Positions 11,101 through 19,703 of a DNA stretch of 64,000 nucleotides are shown in pieces (the first letter of the stretch is position 1; each line of letters starts with the position of its first letter). Source of the stretch: Pyxidicoccus xibeiensis. GTDB taxonomy: Bacteria > Myxococcota > Myxococcia > Myxococcales > Myxococcaceae. The stretch spans positions 1,030,251-1,094,250 of the forward strand of contig NZ_JAJVKV010000005.1 in assembly GCF_024198175.1 (NCBI RefSeq), in the 5' to 3' direction. The notes under the pieces were generated by a model, which saw nothing but the letters and a program-made list of their open reading frames with translations, had not been told where the DNA came from and did not search any database. Made by a program: the position numbers and the translations under genes.

Positions 11101-12838
11101 GCCAGGCTCGGTCTCCGACTTCGGGCTGCTGCTGGGCGCGCTGCGTGACACGGGCCTGCTCCCGGACGCGGTGCTCCACCTGTGGAGCCTCACCCGCGAG
11201 CTTCCCGCCTCCTTCCTCCACGCCCTGCCCCTCGGCTACCAGAGCCTGGTGGCCCTGGCGCGAGCGCTGGCCGAGCACGCGCCGGAGCGGCCGGTGGGCG
11301 TCTGGGTGGTCACCAACCACCTGCATGACGTGACGGGCGACGAGGTGCTGGCCCCGGAGAAGGCCACCCTGCTGGGCCCCTGCCGCGTGGTGCCGCAGGA
11401 GCACCCGCACCTGACCTTCCGCAACGTGGACGTCGTGCTGCCCGCCGACGGCGCGCAGCTGTCCGAGGCCACCGTGCGGGCCCTGCGCGCCGAGCTGCGC
11501 GCCTCCAGCTCGGATGCCGTCGTCGCGCTGCGCGGACAGCACCGCTGGGCCCAGTCCGTGGAGCCGGTGCGGCTGCCCCCCGCCTCCCACCCCGTGGTGC
11601 GGGACGGCGGCGTGTACCTCGTCACCCATGGCCTGGGCGGCATGGGGGCCATGCAGGCCCTGGCGCTCGCGAAGGGTGCGACGGGCGTGAAGCTGTCCTG
11701 TGTGGAGGCCCCCGGCTTCCCCGCGCAGGAGACGTGGGACGCGTACCTCGCCGCCCACCCCGCCACGGACGCGCTCGCGCAGCGCATCCGCCGTGCGAAG
11801 GCGCTGCAGACACTGGGCGCCGAGGTGGCCGTGCTGGAGGCCGACCTGGGCCAACTGGAGTCGATGCGGGCGGCCGTGGACGCAACGGTGGCGCGCTTCG
11901 GCGCGCTGCACGGTGTGGTGCATGGCGCGTGGCTGCCCCCGGACCGGGTAGCGCGGCTCGTCTCCGAGACGGATGACGCCGTGAGCGCGTGGCACTTCGA
12001 GCCTCGCGCGCGGGGCCTGGCCATGCTGGACGCGGCGCTGGGTGACCGGCCGCTGGACTTCCGCGCAGTGGGCTCGTCGGTGTCGGCGGTGCTGGGCGGC
12101 GTGGCCACCGTGGCGCACGCGGCCGCGAGCCTCTTCCAGGACGCCTTCGCCCAGGCCCGCTCGCGCGAGGGACGCCGCTGGCTGAGCCTGGGCTGGGACG
12201 TGGTGCGCGTGGAGGACTATGGCGCGCACCCCGGCACGCGCGGCGCGGAGCTGGACCGGCTGGCCCTCCTGCCCGAGCAGGGCGCCGAGGCCTTCACCCG
12301 CGCGCTCGCGCATGCCACCGGCCCCTACGTGGCGGTGTCCACGCATGACCTGGCCGCACGCCTGAGCCGCTGGGTGGCTCCCCGCGAGGCGGCACCGTCC
12401 GCACCGGCGGGAGCCGAGGTCGACACCTCCGCGCGCCCGCTGCACGCGCGCCCCGCCAGCCTGCGCAGCGCGTACGTGGCGCCGACGACCGAGCTGGAGC
12501 GCACGTTGGTGGACCTGTGGCAGCAGTCGCTGGGCGTGGCGCCCATCGGCACGCAGGACAACTTCTTCGAGCTCGGCGGTGACTCGCTCATCGCCGTGCA
12601 GCTCAGTGACCGGCTCAAGCGGAAGCTGCGCGTGGACGTGCCTGCCTCCAGCCTCTACGAAGGCGTCACCGTGCAGGCCCTGGCCGCGCTGCTCGCGCCT
12701 CCCGAGGCAGGCCCTGGCGCGGCGGCCACCGAGGCGGAGGAGCGGGAGTCCGCGCTCCAGCGCCGCAAGCAGAACCTCCAGCGCCAGCGCTCACGCCGGC
12801 GCGCCGACGACGACGAGGACGCTGAGGCCGGCAGCTAG
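8126..12838 (+). CDS. Type I PKS module KS-AT-KR(inactive)-ACP (PKS2)
   Basis: I place the start at GTG 8126 rather than 8117, because AGGAG at 8113-8117 is then 8 nt away; the protein is 1570 residues. The KS has Cys184 in ACSTSL and EAHGTATPLGD. The AT has FPGQGSQ, GHSIGEY (Ser634) and SHAFHS, the classic malonyl-CoA signature. The KR is degenerate: the nucleotide-binding turn reads THGLGGMG (first Gly is His1168), the catalytic Tyr is His1331 and the Asn is Ser1335 (VAHAAAS where PKS1 has AAYGAAN). Ketoreduction is therefore probably lost and a beta-keto unit expected. The ACP Ser is 1487 (FFELGGDSLI). The tail after residue 1525 is rich in Gln/Arg and then acidic, probably a docking element. 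It lies 56 nt after PKS1 and 26 nt before the glycosyltransferase. Confidence 0.95.
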   Translation: MDTKLPLDIDDADIAIIGMAGRFPGARDVAELWANVRGGVESISHFTREECRAAGVPEEQLEDPSYVRAAAVLPEPESFDAAFFDMPPREAELTDPQHRVFLEVCWEALEQAGYSPRDYPGSVSVYGGATLNTYLLMNLARNPRMLASFEPVQVNIGNGGDFLATRVSYKLNLRGASHTVQSACSTSLVAVHQACQSILNGECDMALAGGASVNVSFFHGYRHADGGMASPDGRCRPFDAKAQGTLFGSGAGVVVLKKLRAAVEDGDTVHAVIKGSAINNDGSLKAGFTAPGVEGQAQVVAEALAAAGLDADAISYIEAHGTATPLGDPIEVQALTKAFRATTQRRRFCALGSVKGNVGHLDAAAGVTGLLKTVKALEHAELPPSLHYERPNPAIDFDGSPFYVNAALKPWPAGASPRRAGVSSFGVGGTNAHVVLEEAPRLPATAPSRRTWHLLPVSARTPTALESATQRLTDALRSQPGVNLADVAWTLQAGRQRFAHRRFVLVKSAEDAVEALSQPQGARVLTESQDAVDRPVAFLFPGQGSQHVDMGRALYESEPVFRAEVDRCAEVLKRHLDGLDLRTVLYPKPEAAEECGKKLAQTSLTQPALFVLEYATARLWMSWGVKPAAMLGHSIGEYVAACLAGVLTVEHALQLVAARGRLMQGLPSGAMLAVPLSEDEVQPYLASGLSLAAMNSPMQCVLSGTHAAVEAVQKQLKDAGVQSHVLVTSHAFHSSMMDPILDAFTAQVAAVPLKPPTLPFVSNVTGTWITAEQATSPRYWAQHLRGAVRFADGLHALFSDPKRVLLEVGPGQVLGRLAKRHPGYTPARAVLPSMPPPQDTAQPGAAPLAYETLGRLWQAGATVDWKGFHGTERRRRVPLPTYPFERQRFWVEPAAEAPAPTVQAASDSATPQAQLPMEQWFYVPSWKRAPLPPVAAAKETSRRVWLVLEDAVPAAEAVLASEPPGLGEERVLVRVRPGLGFARNGERDFTVAPGSVSDFGLLLGALRDTGLLPDAVLHLWSLTRELPASFLHALPLGYQSLVALARALAEHAPERPVGVWVVTNHLHDVTGDEVLAPEKATLLGPCRVVPQEHPHLTFRNVDVVLPADGAQLSEATVRALRAELRASSSDAVVALRGQHRWAQSVEPVRLPPASHPVVRDGGVYLVTHGLGGMGAMQALALAKGATGVKLSCVEAPGFPAQETWDAYLAAHPATDALAQRIRRAKALQTLGAEVAVLEADLGQLESMRAAVDATVARFGALHGVVHGAWLPPDRVARLVSETDDAVSAWHFEPRARGLAMLDAALGDRPLDFRAVGSSVSAVLGGVATVAHAAASLFQDAFAQARSREGRRWLSLGWDVVRVEDYGAHPGTRGAELDRLALLPEQGAEAFTRALAHATGPYVAVSTHDLAARLSRWVAPREAAPSAPAGAEVDTSARPLHARPASLRSAYVAPTTELERTLVDLWQQSLGVAPIGTQDNFFELGGDSLIAVQLSDRLKRKLRVDVPASSLYEGVTVQALAALLAPPEAGPGAAATEAEERESALQRRKQNLQRQRSRRRADDDEDAEAGS

Positions 12839-12864
12839 CGACCGCCCTCGCTCCCCACACCCCC

Positions 12865-14166
12865 ATGCGAGCCGTCCTCACCAACTTCGGTACCCTCGGC
12901 GACGTCCAGCCCTTCCTGGCGCTGGCCGTCGAGCTGAAACGTCATGGCCACCACCCGGTGCTGGCCGCCGCGCCCTCGTACCGCGCGATGGCGGAGTCCC
13001 ACGGCATCGACTTCGCCCCCGTGGGCCCGGACCTGCGGCAGGCGCAGAGCGGCATCACGCAGGCGATGATGGCGGCCCCCGACGTGCTCCAGTCCGCCGG
13101 AGGCATGTTCCAGCTCTTCCAGCCGCTGATGGAGGCGCTGCCGAAGATGTTCGAGGACCTGCGCGCGGTGTGCCGGGGCGCGGACGTGCTCGTCAGCGGC
13201 CGGGTGCAGCCCGCGGCGCGCATGGTGCACGACGTGACGCATGTGCCCTTCGTCACCGTGCTGGTGGAGCACAGCGGCAGCGGCGGCGGCAATCCCGCCT
13301 TCCAGGCAGCGGTGCGCGCCCTGGTGAATCCGCTGCGGGACTCGCTGCGCCTGCCGCCCCTGGAGAATCCGCTGGTGGACGGCTTGTCGCCGCAGCTGGT
13401 GCTCACGGCGCTCAGCCGGCACGTGCGGCCGCCGCCCACCGACCTGCCGCCGCACCACCACACCGTCGGCTACTTCTTCCTCGACGAGCCCCACTTCACG
13501 CCGGACGCGGAGCTGGCCGCCTTCCTGGACGCGGGCGAGCCGCCGGTGGTCATCACCTTCGGCAGCATGACGCACGAGGACCCGGCCGCGCTGACGGACG
13601 CGCTGGTGCAGGGCACCGTGCGCGCGGGGCGGCGGGCGCTCATCCAGCACGGGTGGAGCGGGCTGGGACAGCGGCCGTTGCCCCCGACGGTGCGGGCGCT
13701 CGGACAGGTGCCCCACGCCTGGCTCCTGCCTCGCGTGGCCTGCGTCGTCCACCATGGCGGCGCCGGGACGACGGGCGCGGCCTTCCGCGCGGGCGTGCCG
13801 CAGGTCGTGGTGCCGCACACCTATGACCAGTTCACCTGGGGCGAGCTGGTGCAGGAGCTGGGCTGCGGCGGCGCCGCCGTGCCCATCGGCGAGCTGAGCG
13901 CGGAGCGGCTGGCGGGGGCACTCGACACGGTCCTCACCGGCGGGCACCACCGCGAGGCGGCGGCCCGGCTGGGCGAGGGCATCCGCTCCGAGCATGGCGC
14001 CGCGAAGGCACGCCACCTCATCGAGGACCTGGTCCGCCGGGTGGGCCTGTCGGCCGGGACTGGCGACGAGGGCACCGCGGACGAAGAGAGTGATGACGAC
14101 AGCGCCCGGCAGCAGCGGCGCAGGGCGGCGCTGAAGCAACAGCGCGCCCGGAAACAAGACACCTGA
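12865..14166 (+). CDS. Family-1 (UGT/MGT-like) glycosyltransferase with assembly-line-like C-terminal tail
   Basis: A 433-residue GT-B glycosyltransferase. The N-terminus NFGTLGDVQPFLALAVELK and the C-terminal nucleotide-sugar motif HHGGAGTTGAAFRAGVPQVV are typical of macrolide, sterol and rhamnosyl transferases of family GT1. It should move a sugar from a nucleotide donor to the polyketide-peptide or its carrier-bound intermediate. It is embedded between PKS genes (26 nt after PKS2, 20 nt before PKS3) in the same direction. Oddly, after the catalytic fold the last ~30 residues are acidic and then Arg/Gln-rich, ending LKQQRARKQDT. The first NRPS of the cluster ends RQQQRARKQG. Such a tail is not normal for GT1 enzymes and looks like a docking tail (inference). 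Donor and acceptor cannot be read from sequence. Confidence 0.9.
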   Translation: MRAVLTNFGTLGDVQPFLALAVELKRHGHHPVLAAAPSYRAMAESHGIDFAPVGPDLRQAQSGITQAMMAAPDVLQSAGGMFQLFQPLMEALPKMFEDLRAVCRGADVLVSGRVQPAARMVHDVTHVPFVTVLVEHSGSGGGNPAFQAAVRALVNPLRDSLRLPPLENPLVDGLSPQLVLTALSRHVRPPPTDLPPHHHTVGYFFLDEPHFTPDAELAAFLDAGEPPVVITFGSMTHEDPAALTDALVQGTVRAGRRALIQHGWSGLGQRPLPPTVRALGQVPHAWLLPRVACVVHHGGAGTTGAAFRAGVPQVVVPHTYDQFTWGELVQELGCGGAAVPIGELSAERLAGALDTVLTGGHHREAAARLGEGIRSEHGAAKARHLIEDLVRRVGLSAGTGDEGTADEESDDDSARQQRRRAALKQQRARKQDT

Positions 14167-14186
14167 GCGGTTCGCGGGAGAGAGAC

Positions 14187-17100
14187 ATGGCCGCAGATAC
14201 GTCCAACACGGGCACCACGGGACTGGAGATCGCCGTCGTCGGCATGGCGGGGCGCTTCCCGGGTGCACGGGACCTGGAAGCCTTCTGGCGCAACCTGCGC
14301 GACGGAGTGGAGTCCATCACCTTCCTGAAGGACTCGGACCTGGAGGCCAGCGCGCTCGACTCGCCCGGCATCCGGAGCGACCCGAACTACGTGAAGGCCG
14401 CTGCCTTCCTGGAGGACGCGGACCTCTTCGACGCGAGCTACTTCGGCGTCACCCCCAAGGAAGCGGAGGTGATGGACCCGCAGCAGCGCGTCTTCCTGGA
14501 GTGCGCCGTGGAGGCGCTCGAGAACGCCGGCTATGACGCCGAGCGCTTCCGGGGCCGCGTGGGCGTCTATGCCGGAGCGCGCACGGACACTTACGTCTTC
14601 AACCTCTTCTCCAACCAGGCCGCCGTGGGCGGGCTGGACCCCTTCGAGATTGGCCTGGGCAACGACCTGGCCTTCCTCACCACGCGCGTGGCGCACCGGC
14701 TCAACCTGCGCGGCCCGGCGTACTCGGTCCACACTGCGTGCTCCACGTCGCTGGTGGCGCTCCACCTGGCCAGCCAGGCGCTGCTCGCCGACGAGTGCCA
14801 GCTCGCGATTGCCGGCGGCGTGGCCATCAACGTGCCGCAGAAGGTGGGCTACCTCTACCAGTACGGCAGCATCATGTCCCCGGACGGGCACTGCCGCGCC
14901 TTCGACGCGAAGGCGGCGGGCACCATCTTCGGCAGCGGCGTGGGCCTGGTGGTCCTCAAGCGGCTGGAGGACGCGCTGGCCGATGGCGACACCATCCACG
15001 CCGTCATCAAGGGCTCGGCCATCAACAACGACGGCTCCGTGAAGGCCAGCTTCACCGCGCCCAGCGTGCAGGGCCAGGCCACCGTCATCAAGGACGCGCT
15101 GGCCGCCGCCGACGTGCCGGCGGACTCCATCAACTACGTGGAGGCGCACGGCACCGGCACCGCGCTGGGCGACCCCATCGAAATCCGCGCCCTCACCAAG
15201 GCCTTCGGCAGCAAGACGCGCGGGAAGCGCTCGGTGGCCATCGGCTCGGTGAAGACCAATGTGGGCCACCTGGACGCGGCGGCCGGCAGCGCCAGCCTCC
15301 TCAAGGCCATCCTCGCGCTGAAGCATCAGCAGATGCCGCCCAGCCTGCACTTCGAGTCGCCCAACCCGCAGATCGACTTCGACAGCGGGCCCTTCTACGT
15401 GAACACCTCGCTGCAGCCCTGGGCGAAGGGCCGCACGCCGCGTCGCGCGGGCGTCAGCTCGTTCGGCATCGGCGGCACCAATGCGCACATCGTGCTGGAG
15501 GAGGCCCCGCCCGCTCCTCCGTCCGCGCCCGGCCGGCCGTGGGAGCTGCTCGTCCTCTCCGCGCGCAGCCACACCGCGCTGGACACCGCCACGGCCCGGC
15601 TGGCTCAGCACCTTGAAGACCACCCGGAGGCGGCGCTCGCGGACGTGGCGTACACGCTCCAGGTGGGCCGCAAGGCGCACGCGCACCGGCGGCTGGTGGT
15701 GGTGAAGGACTCCGGGGATGCCGCGCGCGTGCTGCGCATGGCCGAGCCCCAGCGCGTCCTCACCGGCGCGCACGAGACGGGCAACCGGCCCGTGGCCTTC
15801 CTCTTCTCCGACGCGGGCGTCGGCGCGCACCTGGAGCCGCTCTACCGCTCCGAGCCCGCCTTCCGCGCGGAGGTGGACCGGTGCGCGGAGCTGCTCCAGA
15901 AGCACCTGGGGCTGGACCTGCGCACCGCGCTCTACCCGGACGACGGCGGCCGCCCCGCCCTCACCGGCCCGGTGGCCGCCGCCGCGCACTTCGTGGAGCC
16001 GTATGCGCTGGCGCGCCTGTGGATGGCGTGGGGCGTCCAGCCGGAGTCCCTGCTGGGCGAGGGCATGGGCGAGCTGGTCGCCGCGTGCCTCGCGGGCGTG
16101 CTGCCGCTGGAGGATGCGCTGACGCTGGCCGTGGCGCGCGCGGGTGGCGCCGAGCCCGTGCTGAACGGCCACACGCTGAAGGCCCCGGAGGTGCCGCTCT
16201 ACTCGGCCGCCACGGGCGCGCTGCTCACCGCCGCCGAAGCCACTCGCGCCGCGACGTGGCTGGAGGCCGCGGGCCGGCCCTCGCGCGTGACGGACGGGCT
16301 GCGGGAGCTGGTGAAGGAGGCCACGCGGGTGCTGCTGGTGGTGGGCTCGCCTGGAGTGCTGCTGGAGGCGGCCCGCGCGCTGGCGGGCTCCACCGGCACG
16401 CGCACGGTGCTGGCGTCGCTGCCCGCCCCGGGTGACACGACGCCGGTCCCCGCCGCGGTGCTCACCATGCTGGGCCGGCTGTGGCTGGAGGGCGTGGAGG
16501 TGGACTGGGAGGGCCTGTACGAGGGCCAGGCGCGCCGCCGCGTGCCGCTGCCCACCTACCCGTTCGAGCGCCAGCGCTTCTGGGTCGCTCCGGCCGAGCG
16601 CTCCGCCACGGCGCAGGCGCAGGGCCCGCAGGGCAAGCTGGTGGACATGGCGGAGTGGTTCCACGTGCCCTCGTGGCGGCGCACGGCTCCGGCAGCGTTG
16701 GACCGCAAGGCGCTGGCCGAGCGCCGCTGCTGGGTCGTCTTCGTGGACGGCCTGGGCGTGGGCGAGGCGCTGTGCCGCCGCCTGGAGGAAGCGAACCAGG
16801 AGGTGGTGCGCGTGCGACCGGGCACCGCCTTCATGCGCGATGCGGAGCGCCGGTACGCGCTCGACCCGCGCCAGCCCGGCGACTACGCCACGCTGTGGAA
16901 GGACCTGGCGGACCAGGAGCTGCAGGCGTCCACGGTGGTGCACCTGTGGAGCCTCACGCCCCAGGGCGAGGGTGTCTCCAGCCCGGAACTCTTCCGCAAG
17001 GCGCAGGACACCGGCTACTACAGCCTCCTCCACCTGGGGCAGGCGCTGGCGAAGGGTGACACCTCGCGGCAGGTGCGCGTGGAGGTGGTGACCAACCGCG

Positions 17101-18557
17101 TGCACGACCTGGAGGGCGAGCACCACGCGCTGCCCGAGAAGGCCACCGTGCTGGGCCCCTGCAAGGTGATTCCGCAGGAGCAGGAGCACGTCAGCACGCG
17201 CTGCATCGACATCATCGCGCCCGAGCCCCTGTCGGACGGCGTGGCGGAGGTGGCCTCGCGGCTGCTGGCCGAGCTGAGCCAGAAGCCGAAGGACGTGGTG
17301 GTGGCGTGGCGCGGCAACCACCGCTTCGCGCAGCACTTCGCTCCGATGCGCCTGGACGCGGAGGGCGAGCCGCCCCATCCGCTGCGCGAGAAGGGCGTCT
17401 ACCTCATCACCGGTGGCCTGGGCGCCGTGGGCCTGCTGCTGGCCAACTACCTCGCTGAGACGGTGCACGCGCGGCTGGCGCTGCTGGGCCGCTCCGAGAT
17501 GCCCGCCCCCGCCGAGTGGGACGCGTACCTGGCGTCGCACTCCGCGGACGACAAGGTGTCCCGGCAGATTGCCAGCGTGCGCGAGCTGGAGAAGCGCGGC
17601 GCCGAGGTGATGGTGGTGCGCGCGGACGTGGCGGACGCGGCGCAGTTGGAGGCGGCGGTGGCGCAGGTGGAGGCCCGCTTCGGCGCGCTGCACGGCGTGC
17701 TGCACTGCGCGGGCGTCACCCAGGGCCCCTCGCTGTACAACCCGCTGACGGACATCGGCCGCGGCGAGTCGGAGACGCAGTTCGGCCCCAAGGTGTACGG
17801 CACCTACGCGCTGGAGAAGGCGCTGCGCAGCCGGGCCGTGGACTTCGTGGTGCTGTTCTCCTCCAACGCCGCGGTGCTGGGCGGCCTGGGCTACCTCACG
17901 TACGCGTCGTCCAACCTCTTCATGGACGCCTTCGCGCAGGCGCGCTCGGGACGGCCCGGCACGCGCTGGGTGAGTGCGTCGTGGGACCCGTGGCCGGAGG
18001 AGACGAAGCACAACAACGTGCGCACCAGCATGGACCAGTACGCCATGACGACGCAGGAGGGCGCCGAGGCCGTGCGCCGGCTGGCGACGCTCGGCGTGGA
18101 TGGTCAGGTGGTGGTGGCCACGGGCGACCTGCAGCAGCGCTGGAAGCTGTGGATCCAGCGCGATACGTCGCAGCAGTCGACGGGCGGGCGTGTCGCCAGC
18201 AAGGCACGCCGCTCGAAGACGCCCTACGTGGCGCCGGAGACGGAGCTGGAGAAGCAGCTCGCTGCGCTCTGGCAGGAGGTGCTGGGCGTGGAAGGCGTCG
18301 GCCTGCACGACAACTTCTTCGACCTCGGCGGCCACTCGCTGCTGGCCACCCGCGTGGCGGGACGCCTGCGCACCCAGTTCGACTTCGACGTCCCCCTGGC
18401 GAAGCTCTTCGAGGCGGCCACCGTGTCCGCGCTCGCGAAGCTCGTCGCCGACCACCAGGCCGCGCTGGAGGAAGCCGCCAGCCAGGCCGCGCTGGATGAG
18501 CTGGCCAACCTCAGCGACGAGGAAATCGAAGCCGAGCTGGCAAGGCGCTCCAGCTAG
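14187..18557 (+). CDS. Type I PKS module KS-AT(degenerate)-KR-ACP (PKS3)
   Basis: A 1456-residue module, shorter than PKS1 and PKS2 because its AT is eroded. The KS is intact (Cys185 in ACSTSL, EAHGTGTALGD, KTNVGHLDAAAG). In the AT region the first motif reads FSDAG instead of FPGQG. The nucleophile elbow GHSLG is GEGMG, with Gly626 in the Ser position and Glu625 in the His position, and roughly 90 residues that normally carry the second catalytic His and specificity motif are missing. The KR is intact (TGGLGAVG, Tyr1239 in LTYASSN), as is the ACP (Ser1384, FFDLGGHSLL). The C-terminus NLSDEEIEAELARR resembles acidic helical docking tails. Start ATG follows GGGAGAGAG. Extender loading must come from another AT if the module works. 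The gene closes the forward PKS block. Confidence 0.94.
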   Translation: MAADTSNTGTTGLEIAVVGMAGRFPGARDLEAFWRNLRDGVESITFLKDSDLEASALDSPGIRSDPNYVKAAAFLEDADLFDASYFGVTPKEAEVMDPQQRVFLECAVEALENAGYDAERFRGRVGVYAGARTDTYVFNLFSNQAAVGGLDPFEIGLGNDLAFLTTRVAHRLNLRGPAYSVHTACSTSLVALHLASQALLADECQLAIAGGVAINVPQKVGYLYQYGSIMSPDGHCRAFDAKAAGTIFGSGVGLVVLKRLEDALADGDTIHAVIKGSAINNDGSVKASFTAPSVQGQATVIKDALAAADVPADSINYVEAHGTGTALGDPIEIRALTKAFGSKTRGKRSVAIGSVKTNVGHLDAAAGSASLLKAILALKHQQMPPSLHFESPNPQIDFDSGPFYVNTSLQPWAKGRTPRRAGVSSFGIGGTNAHIVLEEAPPAPPSAPGRPWELLVLSARSHTALDTATARLAQHLEDHPEAALADVAYTLQVGRKAHAHRRLVVVKDSGDAARVLRMAEPQRVLTGAHETGNRPVAFLFSDAGVGAHLEPLYRSEPAFRAEVDRCAELLQKHLGLDLRTALYPDDGGRPALTGPVAAAAHFVEPYALARLWMAWGVQPESLLGEGMGELVAACLAGVLPLEDALTLAVARAGGAEPVLNGHTLKAPEVPLYSAATGALLTAAEATRAATWLEAAGRPSRVTDGLRELVKEATRVLLVVGSPGVLLEAARALAGSTGTRTVLASLPAPGDTTPVPAAVLTMLGRLWLEGVEVDWEGLYEGQARRRVPLPTYPFERQRFWVAPAERSATAQAQGPQGKLVDMAEWFHVPSWRRTAPAALDRKALAERRCWVVFVDGLGVGEALCRRLEEANQEVVRVRPGTAFMRDAERRYALDPRQPGDYATLWKDLADQELQASTVVHLWSLTPQGEGVSSPELFRKAQDTGYYSLLHLGQALAKGDTSRQVRVEVVTNRVHDLEGEHHALPEKATVLGPCKVIPQEQEHVSTRCIDIIAPEPLSDGVAEVASRLLAELSQKPKDVVVAWRGNHRFAQHFAPMRLDAEGEPPHPLREKGVYLITGGLGAVGLLLANYLAETVHARLALLGRSEMPAPAEWDAYLASHSADDKVSRQIASVRELEKRGAEVMVVRADVADAAQLEAAVAQVEARFGALHGVLHCAGVTQGPSLYNPLTDIGRGESETQFGPKVYGTYALEKALRSRAVDFVVLFSSNAAVLGGLGYLTYASSNLFMDAFAQARSGRPGTRWVSASWDPWPEETKHNNVRTSMDQYAMTTQEGAEAVRRLATLGVDGQVVVATGDLQQRWKLWIQRDTSQQSTGGRVASKARRSKTPYVAPETELEKQLAALWQEVLGVEGVGLHDNFFDLGGHSLLATRVAGRLRTQFDFDVPLAKLFEAATVSALAKLVADHQAALEEAASQAALDELANLSDEEIEAELARRSS

Positions 18558-18567
18558 GGGTGAGCCT

Positions 18568-18592
18568 GCCCCGGGCCAGCCCGGCCCGGGGC
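18568..18592 (+). terminator. Strong GC hairpin after PKS3
   Basis: A perfect 10-bp inverted repeat, GCCCCGGGCC and GGCCCGGGGC with loop AGCCC, starts 11 nt after the PKS3 stop. No T-tract follows, which is common in very GC-rich genomes. It probably ends the PKS transcript. Confidence 0.6.
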
Positions 18593-18668
18593 GCACAAGC
18601 TGCGCTGCGCTCCGATGCCCATGCTCGGTGGCCGTCGCCCGGGGACCTCAACGAATCGAGGAGGCTCC

Positions 18669-19010
18669 ATGGCCGCTCTCCGCTTCATCGTGTTGTCCGT
18701 CCTGCTGCTGCCAGGTTGGTCCGCGGCGGAGCCCTCCGGCCAGGAACTGGCCGAGCCCGGCGCCATCATCGGGACGCTGGAGGGCATGGTACTCGAGGGA
18801 GACCAGTACTTCCTGCATGGCTGGACCTGTCAGCAGGGCGTCGCGGCCTCCCTGCGCATCCATGTCTATTCAGGAGCCTCGGCCTACGACGATCCGTGAG
18901 GCCAGCTGGTGCTCTCGGGCACCTCGGAGCTCATGGCCGAGCAGGCCGCCAGCAATCGGTGTGGCGCGGGCGCTATCGCTTCCACGTGCCCCTCCCCATC
19001 ACGACTTCGT
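18669..19010 (+). pseudogene. Remnant of a secreted myxobacterial protein (signal peptide plus broken repeat-type domain)
   Basis: An ATG at 18669 behind GAGGAGGCT opens a signal peptide (LRFIVLSVLLLPGWSAAEP) and a domain with GDQYFLHGWTCQQG and LRIHVYSGAS. A TGA at 18897 stops it, yet the same frame continues sensibly (QLVLSGTSELMAEQAASN) and the next recognisable piece (RYRFHVPLP, near 18975) is in another frame. This domain type recurs in secreted myxobacterial proteins. I read it as a copy broken by a nonsense change and a frameshift. Near 19055-19125 an unrelated scrap (KVGFDAEGRPIVSYQKY) resembles part of a BNR-type sugar-binding protein, so the interval is a patchwork. Confidence 0.5.
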
Positions 19011-19310
19011 CCCGCGCCGTGGTGACCCCAGCCAGACGAACCAGGGCCTGCTCAACAACGTGAAGGTCGGCTTCGATGCCGAGGGCCGGCCCATCGTGAG
19101 CTATCAGAAGTACAAGGTCTTCTACTCCGCGGACCTGCCGCCACCGTCTTCTCCCGGCGCTTCAGCTCCGGCAGTGGCTCGCGGTAGACAGCTCCCACTC
19201 CTTCCCAGGCTTGGGCGCCCAGCACACCGGGCGCCCAGCGGGGCTTCAGGAAGATAGACGCGTCACGCGCCTTCGTCAGCCAGGTATCAACCTTGCGACC
19301 GTGAAGAGCG

Positions 19311-19703
19311 CTAGTTGCAGCCGCGATAGTTTACGGCATCGTCGCGGATCCAACCCTCACGGAAGCTGGGGTCGCTGTAGATCCACACCTTGGTCCAGTA
19401 ATTCCCCTCGTTGGCCACGTGACCCCAGCCGGTCGGCCCGGTAACGATGTCGCCCGCGCGCTTGTTCATGATGTGATAGGCGCCGTGGCTGGGCCGGTTA
19501 TACACTCCAGCAACCGACCAGATGACTCCGTAGGAGTTGGTGCTGCACATTGCATGCGTTTCAGCGGGCTCAGCATCCGCCGACGGATTCGTCGAATCCG
19601 TTTCGGACGGCAACGGCTCATTCGCATCTGCCTGTCCATCGCTCACACCACCACAACCGCCCGCCAGGAACACGAGCGCGCCGACCAGCACGATGTTCTT
19701 CAC
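19311..19703 (-). CDS. Small exported (probably lipo-) protein with SH3-like C-terminus
   Basis: About 130 residues. I choose GTG at 19703 because an AGGAG box sits 5 nt before it and it yields a proper signal peptide (KNIVLVGALVFLAGGC), with a weak lipobox at the Cys. An Asp/Ser/Glu-rich linker follows, then a compact domain with YGVIWSVAGVYNRPSHG, GDIVTGP and EGWIRDDAV, reminiscent of bacterial SH3-like cell-wall modules. No catalytic motif is seen. Codon and base use are less GC-rich than the PKS genes. It is convergent to the decayed gene on its left and probably not part of the biosynthesis. Confidence 0.6.
   Translation of the reverse strand: MKNIVLVGALVFLAGGCGGVSDGQADANEPLPSETDSTNPSADAEPAETHAMCSTNSYGVIWSVAGVYNRPSHGAYHIMNKRAGDIVTGPTGWGHVANEGNYWTKVWIYSDPSFREGWIRDDAVNYRGCN

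Noticed and set aside
8111..12445. Very long open antisense frames opposite the PKS and NRPS genes (also 13821-18596 and 26818-29841)
   Set aside because: They are a by-product of very high GC at third codon positions. Their translations are Arg/His/Gly-rich with no domain, and they oppose well-supported genes.
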